Part shown: positions 44,978-53,900 of the stretch, piece by piece | Layout of the letters: each line of letters begins with the position of its first letter | Numbering within the stretch: position 1 is the first letter of the stretch | From: Serinicoccus chungangensis | Lineage (GTDB): Bacteria; Actinomycetota; Actinomycetes; Actinomycetales; Dermatophilaceae | NCBI RefSeq assembly: GCF_001483745.1 | Contig: NZ_LQBL01000033.1 | Coordinates: forward strand, 51,759 to 115,758 | Length of the DNA stretch: 64,000 nucleotides | Reading direction: 5' to 3' | Program-made: the position numbers and the translations under genes | Notes under the pieces: generated by a model | Told to the model about the DNA's origin: nothing | Seen by the model: the letters and a program-made list of their open reading frames with translations, nothing else | Databases searched by the model: none

Positions 44978-46362
44978 CAGGCCCTCCCGAGGGCGGAGTT
45001 GAGGTCGGCATCGAGGCGGCGCAACGCCCGCCCCACGTTGGCCTCGGAGCCGGTGACGGCGCCGAGCACGTTCTTGATGAGCGCGGTCTCGACGGCGGCC
45101 TGCTCGGGCGGCGCCGGGATGGGTGCGGCCGGCAGCTCGTCGAGGGTGTCGTAGAAGACCTTCCAGTGCTCCGGCCCCTTGCCGGCATACAGCTCGGCAT
45201 CGACCATGGAGCGACGTGTCGGGGTGGTGTTGGGCGTGGGGAAGGCGAGCTCCATCCCGGGGCGCGAGATGCAGAACTTCACCCACTCCCAGGCCTCGTC
45301 CTTGCGCTCAGAGGTCTTGAGGATCGCATAGCCGGCGGCGCCGAACTGGTGCCGCTGGCTCTTCCACCGCGGGAAGAACTGCACGTCGTAGTCGTCCGGG
45401 CCCATGCCCGCCTCGGAGAGGCCCTCGACCCAGAAGCCTCCGGCGGGGGTCATCCCGATGACGCCGCCGGCGAACTGGCCGACGAGCTCGTTGCCCCCGC
45501 CCTGGGCCGGGCTGGTGCCGAGGTCGTCGGCGACGAGGCGCCGGACGAACTCGAAGGACTCCTCGACGGCGGGATCCAGCGCGTTGGACGCCTCCCAGAG
45601 GTAGCCGCCGGAGCGGCCGGTCTCGCCGGGGTAGAACTGGTCCCACAACCACTCCCCGCCCGGTGCCTTCTCCTCGGTGAGGAAGCTGGTGTCGTTGACG
45701 TAGAGCCACGGCACGATGCCGCCCCAGAGCCGGTTGGTCCAATAGTAGGGGACGAAGCGTCCGGAGGCGGCGTCCTGCATCTGCCGAGCGGTGGCGAGGA
45801 AGTCCTCGTGGGTCCAGTCGGCGGGCGGCAGCTCCAGCCCCGCCTGCCGGAGCGCACCGTTGTTGAAGTAGATGTTGGCGGCGTTGAAGTCGATCGGCAG
45901 CTGGAAGAGCTGGCCCCGATACATGAAGGCCTCGACCAGGCTGGGGTGGACGTCGTCGAAGTAGTCCTGGACCTCGTCCTGGTCCCGCATCACGTAGTCG
46001 TCCAACGGCTCCGCCAGGCGGTCGGCGAAGAGCTGGGCACCCTCTGTCGCGACGACGCAGACGTCCGGCGGCGTGCCGGCTGCGACCATGGTGAGGATCT
46101 TGGCGAAGAAGTCGGCCCAGTCCGCGCCCTGGATCGCCTGGATCCGCACCGGGATGTCGGGGTGGATCTCGCGGAAGGCGTCCACCAGGCCCTGCCGGGC
46201 GGCGGCGTCCTGGTTGGTGCCCAGCATGGCGATGGTCAGGGTGTCGTCCCGCCGGCCGGGGATGTCTGCGGCGAAGAGCCGGTCCACGTTGAGACCGAAG
46301 AGGGCCGCCGCGCCCACCCCGGTGGCTCCGGTGAGCAGTGCTCGTCTGCTGATGTCAGGCAT
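44977..46362 (-). CDS. Sugar-binding protein of a CUT1 ABC importer
   Basis: This 461-residue protein has a Tat-like signal (DISRRALLTGATGVGAAALF, with twin Arg) and no lipobox Cys. The mature part reads as a family 1 binding protein (TLTIAMLGTNQDAAARQGLVD, then WEWVKFCISRPG). It is the first gene of the fructoside operon; the ligand is probably a fructose-containing sugar, given GH32. The ATG at 46362 has GGGAGG 6 nt upstream. Confidence 0.88.
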   Translation of the reverse strand: MPDISRRALLTGATGVGAAALFGLNVDRLFAADIPGRRDDTLTIAMLGTNQDAAARQGLVDAFREIHPDIPVRIQAIQGADWADFFAKILTMVAAGTPPDVCVVATEGAQLFADRLAEPLDDYVMRDQDEVQDYFDDVHPSLVEAFMYRGQLFQLPIDFNAANIYFNNGALRQAGLELPPADWTHEDFLATARQMQDAASGRFVPYYWTNRLWGGIVPWLYVNDTSFLTEEKAPGGEWLWDQFYPGETGRSGGYLWEASNALDPAVEESFEFVRRLVADDLGTSPAQGGGNELVGQFAGGVIGMTPAGGFWVEGLSEAGMGPDDYDVQFFPRWKSQRHQFGAAGYAILKTSERKDEAWEWVKFCISRPGMELAFPTPNTTPTRRSMVDAELYAGKGPEHWKVFYDTLDELPAAPIPAPPEQAAVETALIKNVLGAVTGSEANVGRALRRLDADLNSALGRA

Positions 46363-46378
46363 CGATGCCTCCCGTGGA

Positions 46379-46426
46379 CTAAAACGAATTAGGTGCCAGC
46401 ATGGCGCGCCTCGCAAGCCCTGTCAA
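46379..46426 (-). promoter_or_regulatory. Fructoside operon promoter with LacI-type operator
   Basis: On the minus strand: -35 TTGACA (46426-46421), a 17-bp spacer and -10 CATGCT (46403-46398). The 14-bp CTAAAACGAATTAG (46379-46392) has the central CG and CTAA/TTAG arms of LacI/GalR operators and lies at the expected transcription start, 16 bp before the binding-protein ATG. Confidence 0.65.
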
Positions 46427-46457
46427 CCCCCTGCTGCGGCGACGGAGGGAGGTAGGG

Positions 46458-46463
46458 CAGGCT
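46458..46463 (+). promoter_or_regulatory. -10 hexamer CAGGCT, 6 nt before a start codon
   Basis: CAGGCT is followed by 6 nt and the ATG of the MalY-like gene, suggesting a leaderless transcript. Confidence 0.4.
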
Positions 46464-46469
46464 GTCGTC

Positions 46470-47621
46470 ATGACCTCGCCCTTCGACCTCACGCTCGAGG
46501 ACATGCGCACCCACCGCAGCGCCAAGTGGAGCCGCGTGCCCGACGACGTCCTCCCCGCCTGGACCGCCGAGATGGACGTCCGGACGGCCCCCGCGATCGC
46601 GGCCGCGCTGCATACCGCGGTGGAGCGCAGCGACTTCGGGTATGCCGGTGAGCCGTCCGCCGTGATCGACGCCTTCGCCGGCTTCGCCAGCGACACCTGG
46701 GGCTGGGACCCGCAGAGCACGCCGGGCCGCACCAGGCTCTTCGCCGACGTCGGCCAGGGGGCCAAGGAGACGCTGCGCGCGCTCACCTCCCCGGGTGACC
46801 GGGTCGTCCTCAACCCCCCGGTCTACCTCTCCTTCTACCCCTGGCTGCGCGACCTGCGCCTGGAGCCGCTGGAGGTGCCGATGCTCGACGTCGCCTCCGG
46901 CGGCCGCCTCGACCTCGACGGCATGCGCGCCGCGCTCGCCGACGGGGCGAAGGTGGTCCTGCTGTGCACCCCGCACAACCCGCTCGGCTACGTCTACTCG
47001 CGCGAGGAGCTGGCCGCGCTGGCCGAGATGGCCGCCGAGCACGACGCCGTGGTGATCTCGGACGAGATCCACGCCCCGCTCGTGCACCCCGGCAGCCCGC
47101 GGCCCTTCGTGCCCTTCCTCACCGTGAGCGAGGCCGCGCGCCAGGTCGGCATCGCCCTGCACTCGCCCTCCAAGGCGTGGAACACGGCCGGCCTGAAGCT
47201 GGCGCTCGGGGTGACCGCGGTGGAGGGGAGGTGGCCGGCGCTGCAGGCGGAGACCGACTGGGCGCCGAGCATTCTCGGGCAGTATGCCGCGATCGCCGCC
47301 TACACCAAGGGCCGCGAGTGGCTCGCCGGCACGGTGGCCGAGCTGCAGGCGCGCACCCAGGAGCTGCCCGCCCTGCTCCAGGAGCACCTGCCGCAGGTGC
47401 GCTTCCACCCGGGGCACGCCTCCTACCTCGCCTGGCTCGACTGCCGGGACCTCGGCCTCGGCGACGACCCGTCGCAGGCCTTCCTGGAGCGGGGCCGGGT
47501 GCTGCTGTCGCCGGGGCCGGCGTTCGGGGCCACCGGCGAGGGCTTCGCCCGACTCAACATCGGCACCAGCGAGGAGCTCGTCCACGAGGCCGTCCGCCGC
47601 ATGGCCGCCGCCCTCGGCTGA
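46470..47621 (+). CDS. MalY/PatB-type PLP-dependent C-S lyase or aminotransferase
   Basis: This 383-residue fold type I PLP enzyme has TPHNPLG (about 167-173), SDEIHAPL (Asp198), PLP Lys235 in SPSKAWNTAGLK and a late Arg in FARLNIGTS. These match the MalY/PatB group, which cleaves cystathionine and related thioethers. The ATG at 46470 is preferred over 46401 because CAGGCT lies 6 nt upstream. Its relation to the divergent sugar operon is unknown. Confidence 0.85.
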   Translation: MTSPFDLTLEDMRTHRSAKWSRVPDDVLPAWTAEMDVRTAPAIAAALHTAVERSDFGYAGEPSAVIDAFAGFASDTWGWDPQSTPGRTRLFADVGQGAKETLRALTSPGDRVVLNPPVYLSFYPWLRDLRLEPLEVPMLDVASGGRLDLDGMRAALADGAKVVLLCTPHNPLGYVYSREELAALAEMAAEHDAVVISDEIHAPLVHPGSPRPFVPFLTVSEAARQVGIALHSPSKAWNTAGLKLALGVTAVEGRWPALQAETDWAPSILGQYAAIAAYTKGREWLAGTVAELQARTQELPALLQEHLPQVRFHPGHASYLAWLDCRDLGLGDDPSQAFLERGRVLLSPGPAFGATGEGFARLNIGTSEELVHEAVRRMAAALG

Positions 47622-47628
47622 GCCACCC

Positions 47629-47680
47629 CGCACCGGACGCGCGCACAGACCGCACCGGACGCGCGCACGGACCGCACCGA
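47629..47680. repeat. 22-bp tandem repeat, about 2.4 copies, between convergent genes
   Basis: Units starting CACCGGACGCGCGCAC at 47631 and 47653, and a partial CACCGACC at 47675, have a period of 22. They fill most of the gap between the MalY-like and MFS gene ends. Confidence 0.8.
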
Positions 47681-47698
47681 CCGCAGGTATGCCGTTCC

Positions 47699-48964
47699 TC
47701 ACGCCTCGCGCGGCGGCGTCACCTTGCTGCGCGCGTAGCGGAAGGGCTCGCGCGGGGGCCGGGTGAGCAGGTCGGCGGTGAAGCGGCTGCGGGCCAGCAG
47801 GACGAGCAGGCCGGCGACCGCGAAGCAGCCGGCGGCCACCGCCCAGGTCAGCGGGAAGCCCACCGCCTGCGAGAGACCGCCGAGCAGCGCCGGCCCCAGG
47901 GCGCCGCCCGCGAAGGCACCGGCCTGGACCGCTCCCGAGGCCTGCGCGGGGTTGTCCCGGCCGAGGCGCGCCACGGCATACAGGAGCAGGCCGGGCCAGG
48001 ACCAGCCGATGCTGAAGGCCAGCAGCCCGAAGACCCACACGGCCCACGGCTGGGCCACCACGAGGCCGGCGCAGGCCAGGGCACCGACCCCCATCTGGGC
48101 GGCGACGACCGGCAGGTTGGCCCCGTGCCGGTGGTCCGCCCGCCAGCCGGAGAACACCCGGACCGCGATCGAGCCCCCCGAGCCGAGGGCCATGAGGACC
48201 CCGGTCTGGGACGGGGTCAGGCCCACCTCGAAGCCCCACGAGGCGGTGAAGGCGCCGACGAAGTTGGCGGCCGCGCTGGCGAAGGTGATCGCGAGCGCGG
48301 CGAGCAGGAGCGGCAGCGTGGGCGGCGACTCCATGAGCTCGGGCAACGAGACCGGTGCACCGGCTCCGCGTCGGCCCCGGCGACGCTCCCGGACGAGCAC
48401 GGCCACGGCCCCGCCCACGACCACCACCCCCAGGCAGGCGGTGATGACGAAGGTGGAGCGCCACCCCCACAGCGCGCCCGTCGTCGGGACCGCCAGGCCG
48501 CCGAGCATGATCGCCAACGGCACCGCCGACTGCTTCACCCCGAAGCCCAGACCTCGCCGTCCGGGCGGCAGCGTGCGCGCCATGAGCAGGTTGGCCGTCG
48601 CCTGCGAGGCGGCGTTGCCCAGGCCGAGGACGACCATGACGAGCATCAGGGTCCACCAGCCGCGGGCCAGCGTCGTCATGGCCACGCCCCCACCGGACAC
48701 GAGCAGGCCCGCCGCGAGCAGCAGCCGCCCGCGCCCCAGCCGGTCGACGACCCCGGAGGTCGACAGCGTGGCGACCGCCGCGGTGGCGAAGAAGACGCTG
48801 ACGGCCACCCCGAACGCGCCCAGACCCAGCCCCAGGTCCTCGCGGATCCGGACCGCCTGGGCGCCCAGGAGGAACGGAGGGATGGCGCCCAGCGTGGTGA
48901 TCGCGGAGGCGAGCACCATCACCAGGGCGGAGCGACCGCGACGAGGGGCTGCTGGCCTGACCAC
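47699..48964 (-). CDS. MFS transporter
   Basis: This 421-residue protein has about 12 membrane segments. SGVVDRLGRGRLLLAAG after helix 2 corresponds to motif A. The family style resembles CynX/NarK-like or DHA1-type transporters; the substrate is unknown. The GTG at 48964 lacks a clear ribosome site; an in-frame ATG 15 codons later is an alternative. Confidence 0.8.
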   Translation of the reverse strand: MVRPAAPRRGRSALVMVLASAITTLGAIPPFLLGAQAVRIREDLGLGLGAFGVAVSVFFATAAVATLSTSGVVDRLGRGRLLLAAGLLVSGGGVAMTTLARGWWTLMLVMVVLGLGNAASQATANLLMARTLPPGRRGLGFGVKQSAVPLAIMLGGLAVPTTGALWGWRSTFVITACLGVVVVGGAVAVLVRERRRGRRGAGAPVSLPELMESPPTLPLLLAALAITFASAAANFVGAFTASWGFEVGLTPSQTGVLMALGSGGSIAVRVFSGWRADHRHGANLPVVAAQMGVGALACAGLVVAQPWAVWVFGLLAFSIGWSWPGLLLYAVARLGRDNPAQASGAVQAGAFAGGALGPALLGGLSQAVGFPLTWAVAAGCFAVAGLLVLLARSRFTADLLTRPPREPFRYARSKVTPPREA

Positions 48965-49019
48965 GCGGGCGCGTCGCCCCCTCTCTGCCGTCGTGCGGGA
49001 TGCCGCCCGCCGGCTCCCC

Positions 49020-50639
49020 CTAGAGCACCATGCCCAGGGCGAAGGGTCCGATCAGCACCGTGAAGAGGGTGATGAGGACCACGCCGACGACGTTGAGGAC
49101 GATTCCACCACGCGCCATCTCCTGGATCTTCACCGCCCCCGTGCCGAAGACGATCGCGTTGGGCGGGGTGCCGACCGGGAGCATGAAGGCGCAGGTCGCG
49201 GCCAGCGCTGCCGGGATGAGCAGCGTCATCGGGTCGACACCGATGCCGACGGCGACACCGCCGAGCACCGGGATGAAGGTCGCGGCCGTGGCGGTGTTGC
49301 TGGTCACCTCGGTGAGGAAGAGCACGATGGTCACGACGGCGGCGAGCAGCAGCACGATCGGCAGCGCCCCGAGGCCGGTCACCTGGGTGCCGAACCACTC
49401 GTCCAGGCCGGTGCCGGCCACCGCGGCGGCCAGGCTCAGGCCGCCGCCGAAGAGCAGCAGCACGCCCCAGGGCAGACCTTCCTCGGCGTCGTCCCACTCC
49501 AGCGTCATCCTGCCCTCGCGGTCGCCGGGGACGAGGAAGAGCACCAGCCCGGCGCCGATCGCGATGGCGGTGTCGTCGAGCTCGCCCAGCCAGGCCGCGT
49601 TCTCGGCGAGGACGGGGATGTTCGACAGCAGACCGGGGACGATCCACAGGAAGGCGGCGCCGCAGAAGACGGTGAGCACGACCTTCTCGCCCTGGCTCAT
49701 CGGGCCCAGCTGGTCGATCTCGTGGTCGATGAGCTCGCGCCCGCCCGGGATCTCCTGCAGCTTGAAACGGAACATGAGGCGGGTGATGAGCATCCACGCC
49801 AGTCCGATGAAGACCACGACGATGGGCACGCCCAGCAGCATCCAGGCGAGGAAGCCCACCTCCTGGTCGAGCTCGTCGGCCAGGTAGCCGGCGACGATGG
49901 CGTTGGGCGGGCTGCCGAGCAGCGTGCCCAGGCCCCCGATGGAGGCGGCCCAGGCGATCGAGAGGACGAGGGCGACACCGAAGAGGCGGACGTCCGGGTC
50001 GTTGACCACGTCGCTCACCGCCCGGCCCTGGCCCACCTCGTCGGCCACGTCCCCGTCGGCCACGGGCGCCGAGGCGGAGGCCGCCTGCCGGCTGTTCTCC
50101 ACGACGAGCGCGAGCACCGAGATGCCGATGGGCAGCATCATCAGGGTGGTCGCGGTGTTGGAGACCCACATCGACAGGAAGGCGGTGGAGATCATCATCC
50201 CGAGGATGATGCGCCGCGGGTGGGTGCCGACCCGGCGCAGCGTGAGCAGGGCGATCCGCCGGTGCAGGTTCCACTTCTGCATCGCGATGGCGATGAGGAA
50301 GCCGCCGAGGAAGAGGAAGACGATGGAGTTGGCGTAGGGGGCCGTGGCATCCGCGACCCCGAGACCGGTGAGCGGCGGGATGAGGACGATGGGCAGCAGC
50401 GAGGTCGCCGCCAGCGGGATCGCCTCGGTCATCCACCAGACCGCCATGAGCACCGCGACCGCCGCGACGAAGCGCGCGTCGCCGGACATGTCCGCCCCGC
50501 CGAGCAGGAGGTACACCAGCACGGCGAGACCCACGCCCCCGAGCCGGAAGGCCCAGGTCCGGCCGGCCGGACGAGGTGGTTCGCGGTCGCTCGGCTCGTA
50601 GTCGTACTCGCCCTGCTCCCGCACGATCTCGCTGCTCAT
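49020..50639 (-). CDS. DASS/SLC13-family sodium:dicarboxylate (or anion) symporter
   Basis: This 539-residue protein has about 12-14 membrane segments and the two SNT signatures of the family: WVSNTATTLMMLP in the first half and TEVTSNTATAATF in the second, each near GxPPNAI-type loops (GSPPNAIVAGYL, GTPPNAIVFGTG). It probably imports succinate or related dicarboxylates with sodium. The first 30 residues are acidic and hydrophilic. The ATG at 50639 has GAGAGGGG upstream. Confidence 0.9.
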   Translation of the reverse strand: MSSEIVREQGEYDYEPSDREPPRPAGRTWAFRLGGVGLAVLVYLLLGGADMSGDARFVAAVAVLMAVWWMTEAIPLAATSLLPIVLIPPLTGLGVADATAPYANSIVFLFLGGFLIAIAMQKWNLHRRIALLTLRRVGTHPRRIILGMMISTAFLSMWVSNTATTLMMLPIGISVLALVVENSRQAASASAPVADGDVADEVGQGRAVSDVVNDPDVRLFGVALVLSIAWAASIGGLGTLLGSPPNAIVAGYLADELDQEVGFLAWMLLGVPIVVVFIGLAWMLITRLMFRFKLQEIPGGRELIDHEIDQLGPMSQGEKVVLTVFCGAAFLWIVPGLLSNIPVLAENAAWLGELDDTAIAIGAGLVLFLVPGDREGRMTLEWDDAEEGLPWGVLLLFGGGLSLAAAVAGTGLDEWFGTQVTGLGALPIVLLLAAVVTIVLFLTEVTSNTATAATFIPVLGGVAVGIGVDPMTLLIPAALAATCAFMLPVGTPPNAIVFGTGAVKIQEMARGGIVLNVVGVVLITLFTVLIGPFALGMVL

Positions 50640-50737
50640 CCGTCCAACCCCTCTCACGCCGATGTGACCGGCTCAACCTAACGCACGGCCGGTCCCGGTG
50701 GCCGGACGTTGACGCAGGGAGAAGCCGGGAGTCGGCA

Positions 50738-50743
50738 TACCCT
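50738..50743 (+). promoter_or_regulatory. -10 hexamer TACCCT, 6 nt before a start codon
   Basis: TACCCT is followed by GGAGGT and directly ATG. The GGAGG lies only 1 nt from the start codon, too close for a ribosome site, so a leaderless transcript is the better reading. Confidence 0.5.
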
Positions 50744-50749
50744 GGAGGT

Positions 50750-51784
50750 ATGAGTCGTCCCCACCTGTGGATCCGCGCCGAGGCCCGCCCGGGCGAGCAG
50801 CGCGTGCCGATCGTCCCCGCCGACGCCGCCCGGCTGGTGGCCGACGGGTATGTCGTGACGGTCGAGGAGTCGCCGAGCCGGGTCGTCGACCTCGAGGAGT
50901 ACGTCGAGGCCGGGTGCTCGGTCGCGCCCTACGGATCGTGGATCGACGCGCCCGAGGGCGCGGTCGTCGTGGGGATCAAGGAGCTGCCGGAGGACCCGGC
51001 CGACCTGGCGCACACCCACGTCTTCTTCGCGCACGCCTACAAGGGGCAGGAGGGCGCCGACGTCACCCTCGACCGGTTCCGTCGCGGTGGCGGTGAGCTG
51101 CTGGACGTGGAGTACCTCACGCTTGACGGCCGACGGGTCGTCGCCTTCGGCTTCTGGGCCGGCTACGTCGGAGCGGCGCTCTCGGTGCTGCGGCACCGCG
51201 GCCTGCTGGACGGTGGCGTGGCCCCCATGGCCCGGGAGGACCTGGACGCGCAGCTGCGCGGCAGCGCCGAGGGACGCGAGCCCGAGCGGGCGCTGGTCAT
51301 CGGCTCGCGCGGGCGCTCGGGCCGGGGTGCGGTCGAGGCGCTCGAGCTCGCCGGGTGCGCGGTGACCCGCTGGGACCGCGGCGACACCGTCACCCTGGAC
51401 AAGGCGGCCCTGCTGGAGCACGACATCCTCGTCAACTGCGTGGTGAGCAGCACCCCGCGCGAGCCGTTCGTCACCGCCGCCGACGTCCCGGTGCCGCGCC
51501 GGCTGCGCACCATCGGCGACGTGACCTGCGACGTGACCTCGGACAACAACCTGCTACCGGTCAACACCGCCATCACCTCGTGGGCCGAGCCGGTGCGGGA
51601 CGTGGGCACGACCGAGCACCCGCTCGACGTCATCGCGATCGACAACCTGCCCTCGCTGCTGCCGCTGGAGTCCTCGGTCAGCTTCTCCGCCGAGCTCACC
51701 CCGCTGCTGGAGGACCTCGCCGAGCGCCGCGGCCCCTGGGCCGCGAGCCTGGAGTGGTTCCGCCGGCACGTGCCCACGGGCTAG
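50750..51784 (+). CDS. Lysine-forming saccharopine dehydrogenase-like protein
   Basis: This 344-residue protein belongs to the alanine dehydrogenase/saccharopine dehydrogenase superfamily: HLWIRAEARPGEQRVPIVP at the start, FFAHAYKGQEGADVTLDRF, VVAFGFWAGYVGAALSV and ALVIGSRGRSGRGAVEALEL for NAD binding. The organisation matches LYS1-type saccharopine dehydrogenase, which in bacteria may act in lysine degradation or on other opines. No partner lysine gene is adjacent. The start is the ATG at 50750. Confidence 0.8.
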   Translation: MSRPHLWIRAEARPGEQRVPIVPADAARLVADGYVVTVEESPSRVVDLEEYVEAGCSVAPYGSWIDAPEGAVVVGIKELPEDPADLAHTHVFFAHAYKGQEGADVTLDRFRRGGGELLDVEYLTLDGRRVVAFGFWAGYVGAALSVLRHRGLLDGGVAPMAREDLDAQLRGSAEGREPERALVIGSRGRSGRGAVEALELAGCAVTRWDRGDTVTLDKAALLEHDILVNCVVSSTPREPFVTAADVPVPRRLRTIGDVTCDVTSDNNLLPVNTAITSWAEPVRDVGTTEHPLDVIAIDNLPSLLPLESSVSFSAELTPLLEDLAERRGPWAASLEWFRRHVPTG

Positions 51785-51790
51785 GGACCA

Positions 51791-51950
51791 CACCCCACCG
51801 GGCGCCGCGAGTGGTTGCCCGACACCCCACCGGGCGCCGCGAGTGGTTGCCCGACACCCCACCGGGCGCCGCGACTGGTTGCCTCACACCCCACCGAGCG
51901 CCGCGAATGGTTGCCGGACACCCCACCGAGCGCCGCGAAGGGTGGTCGCT
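51791..51950. repeat. 32-bp tandem repeat, five copies, between convergent genes
   Basis: Five units begin CACCCCACCG at 51791, 51823, 51855, 51887 and 51919. Units 1 and 2 are identical; units 3-5 differ by a few bases. Each can fold as GGGC...GCCC with inner pairs. There are no unique spacers. The array lies 6 bp after one stop and 4 bp before the other. Confidence 0.9.
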
Positions 51951-51954
51951 GCGG

Positions 51955-52530
51955 TCAGCGCTTCTGCGTCCAGCGCCAGCCCCGCGGCGGCTTGGACCCG
52001 TCGTCCGGCAGCATCGTGCGGACCCGCACGTCGCCGAGCAGGCTGGTGGCGTTGACCCGGACGCACGCCCCGGTCTCGGGCACCCCCTGAGCAGCCGGGT
52101 CGACGTCGTGGCGCAGGTCTCCCATGAGGGTGAAGCCCTGCAGCTCCACCCGGGTCCCGGCCGGCACGACGATCTTGACGTCACCCATCCCGGTGTAGGT
52201 CGAGATGTCCACAGTCTCCCCGGGACGGAGCACCTCGCGAAGGTCCAGCTTGACGTCGCCGAGGAACATCACGAGCGTCGTGCGCTCGGCGACCTGCCAG
52301 GAACCGGTGCGGGTGATGTCGCCCAGGAGCGTGCCCATGGTCTGGCTCGGCTGGCGGCCCCGGACCTGGGAGCCGGACGACGTCGCCGGGGCGTACCGGT
52401 CGCCCACCTCCTCGCGCGGCACGGGCCGCTCCCCCGGCTGGGGGATCGCCGGCCGCCACTCGGGCGGGACCTCGGAGGGGCCGTCGTACCGGCCCTCGGG
52501 CGACGGACCGGGAGTGGTGGGGTTCGCCAT
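51955..52530 (-). CDS. LiaF-like (cell wall-active antibiotics response) domain protein
   Basis: This 191-residue protein has about 75 Pro/Gly-rich hydrophilic residues followed by a beta-helix-like region with repeated GD motifs (LLGDITRTG, FLGDVKLDLRE, GMGDVKIVVPAG, LMGDLRHDV, LLGDVRV). This matches the C-terminal LiaF/DUF2154-type domain. No membrane segment is present. The ATG at 52530 is chosen over one at 52539 because TAGGGT lies 7 nt upstream. Confidence 0.8.
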   Translation of the reverse strand: MANPTTPGPSPEGRYDGPSEVPPEWRPAIPQPGERPVPREEVGDRYAPATSSGSQVRGRQPSQTMGTLLGDITRTGSWQVAERTTLVMFLGDVKLDLREVLRPGETVDISTYTGMGDVKIVVPAGTRVELQGFTLMGDLRHDVDPAAQGVPETGACVRVNATSLLGDVRVRTMLPDDGSKPPRGWRWTQKR

Positions 52531-52537
52531 ACCGCCC

Positions 52538-52543
52538 ACCCTA
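52538..52543 (-). promoter_or_regulatory. -10 hexamer TAGGGT, 7 nt before a start codon
   Basis: On the minus strand TAGGGT is followed by 7 nt and the ATG of the LiaF-like gene, consistent with a leaderless transcript. Confidence 0.5.
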
Positions 52544-52633
52544 GCCGTGCTCCCGGCCGGTGAACGGTGACAGCCGTCAGCCCGTAGCGGCCCCGCCCGA
52601 CGCGACGCGGGGTCGTCTGCCGCGCGCCGTGGG

Positions 52634-53869
52634 TCAGCGGAAGGCGCTGGTGCCCGTCACCGCCCGACCGACCAGGAGGGACTGGACGGTCCGGCTGCCC
52701 TCGTAGGTGTAGGTCGCCTCGAGGTCGGCGAAGTGCCGCGCGACGTGGTGGTCGAGCAGGATGCCGTTGCCGCCCAGCATGTCGCGGGCGGTCGCCACGA
52801 CCTCGCGGGCCGCCGTCGTCGTGTGCAGCTTGGCCATGGCGGCGTGCTCGATGGTGCAGCGCCCCTGGTCCTGCAGCTGGCTCATCCGCGTGCACATGAG
52901 CTGCATCGAGGTGATGAGGGTGACCATCCGGGCGAGGTCGTCCTGGACGAGCTGGTTCTTGGCCAGCGGGCGACCGAACTGCTCCCGGCGCAGGGCGTAG
53001 GTGAGCGCGCCCTCGTAGGCCGCGATCGCGTGGCCGATCGCCTCCCACGCCACCGCCTGACGGGACCGGGCCAGCACCCGGTTGGTGTCGGCGAAGGTGC
53101 GCGCCTCCGCGAGCCGGTGGTCGGCCGGCACCCGCACCCCGTCGAGGCGGATGTGGGCCTGCCACACGCCGCGGTTGCTGATCTTGCCGTCGATGACCTG
53201 CGCGTCCCACCCGTCCAGCTCCTGCGGCGCCTCGACGACGAAGCCGCCCACGTCCCCGTCGTCGTCGCGCGCCCAGACCACCACCAGGTCGGCGACGGAG
53301 CCGTTGCCGATCCACCGCTTGGCGCCGTCCAGCACCCAGTGGTCGCCGTCCCGCCGCGCCCGCGTCTCCATGCTCACCACGTCCGAGCCGTGCGTGGGCT
53401 CGGTGAGGGCGACGGCACCGACCGTCTCGACCCGCGCCATCCCCGGCAGCCAGCGCTGCCGCTGCTCCTCGCTGCCCAGCAGGTGCACCGAGGTCATCGC
53501 CAACCCGGAGTGGACCGCGTTGAAGGTCGCGATGGAGCCGTCGCCCCGGGCCAGCTCGGCGCACATCACGCCGTCGGCGAGCGCCGACACCCCCGCGCAG
53601 CCGTAACCCTCGATCGAGGCCCCCGCGACCCGGGTGGCGGCATAGCCCGGCAGCATCTCGGCGGGGTACCGCGCGGCCTCCCACCACTCCTGCGCGGCCG
53701 GCACGACCGCCTCGTCGCACCAGCGCCGCACCCCGTCGCGCAGCTCCCGCTCCTGCGGGGTGAGCAGCTCGTCGAGGTGCAGGAAGTCGGTCCCGCGGGC
53801 CAGCCCCAGGTCGGCACCCTCCGGCATCCCTCGGTCGGACTCGGGCATCGGCTCCGGCGCGTCGCTCAT
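52634..53869 (-). CDS. Acyl-CoA dehydrogenase (glutaryl-CoA dehydrogenase-like)
   Basis: This 411-residue flavoprotein has ALTEPTHGSDVVSMETRA (FAD/substrate segment), YALRREQFGRPLAKNQLVQD and DMLGGNGILLDHHVARHFADL, with the catalytic base as Glu in ATYTYEGSRTVQSLLVGRAV near residue 390. The late Glu and the ending resemble glutaryl-CoA dehydrogenases, but the substrate is not certain. AAGG precedes the ATG. The gene starts 31 bp after the PIG-L gene on the same strand. Confidence 0.88.
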   Translation of the reverse strand: MSDAPEPMPESDRGMPEGADLGLARGTDFLHLDELLTPQERELRDGVRRWCDEAVVPAAQEWWEAARYPAEMLPGYAATRVAGASIEGYGCAGVSALADGVMCAELARGDGSIATFNAVHSGLAMTSVHLLGSEEQRQRWLPGMARVETVGAVALTEPTHGSDVVSMETRARRDGDHWVLDGAKRWIGNGSVADLVVVWARDDDGDVGGFVVEAPQELDGWDAQVIDGKISNRGVWQAHIRLDGVRVPADHRLAEARTFADTNRVLARSRQAVAWEAIGHAIAAYEGALTYALRREQFGRPLAKNQLVQDDLARMVTLITSMQLMCTRMSQLQDQGRCTIEHAAMAKLHTTTAAREVVATARDMLGGNGILLDHHVARHFADLEATYTYEGSRTVQSLLVGRAVTGTSAFR

Positions 53870-53900
53870 GCCTTGAGGGTATGCCGCAGGTCCGACACGC

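Noticed and set aside
47763-50681. 972-codon plus-strand frame across two transporters
   Set aside because: Low-complexity shadow of two convincing membrane proteins on the minus strand, typical of high-GC DNA.
51791-51950. CRISPR array
   Set aside because: The 32-bp units are directly adjacent with no unique spacers, and no cas genes are present.
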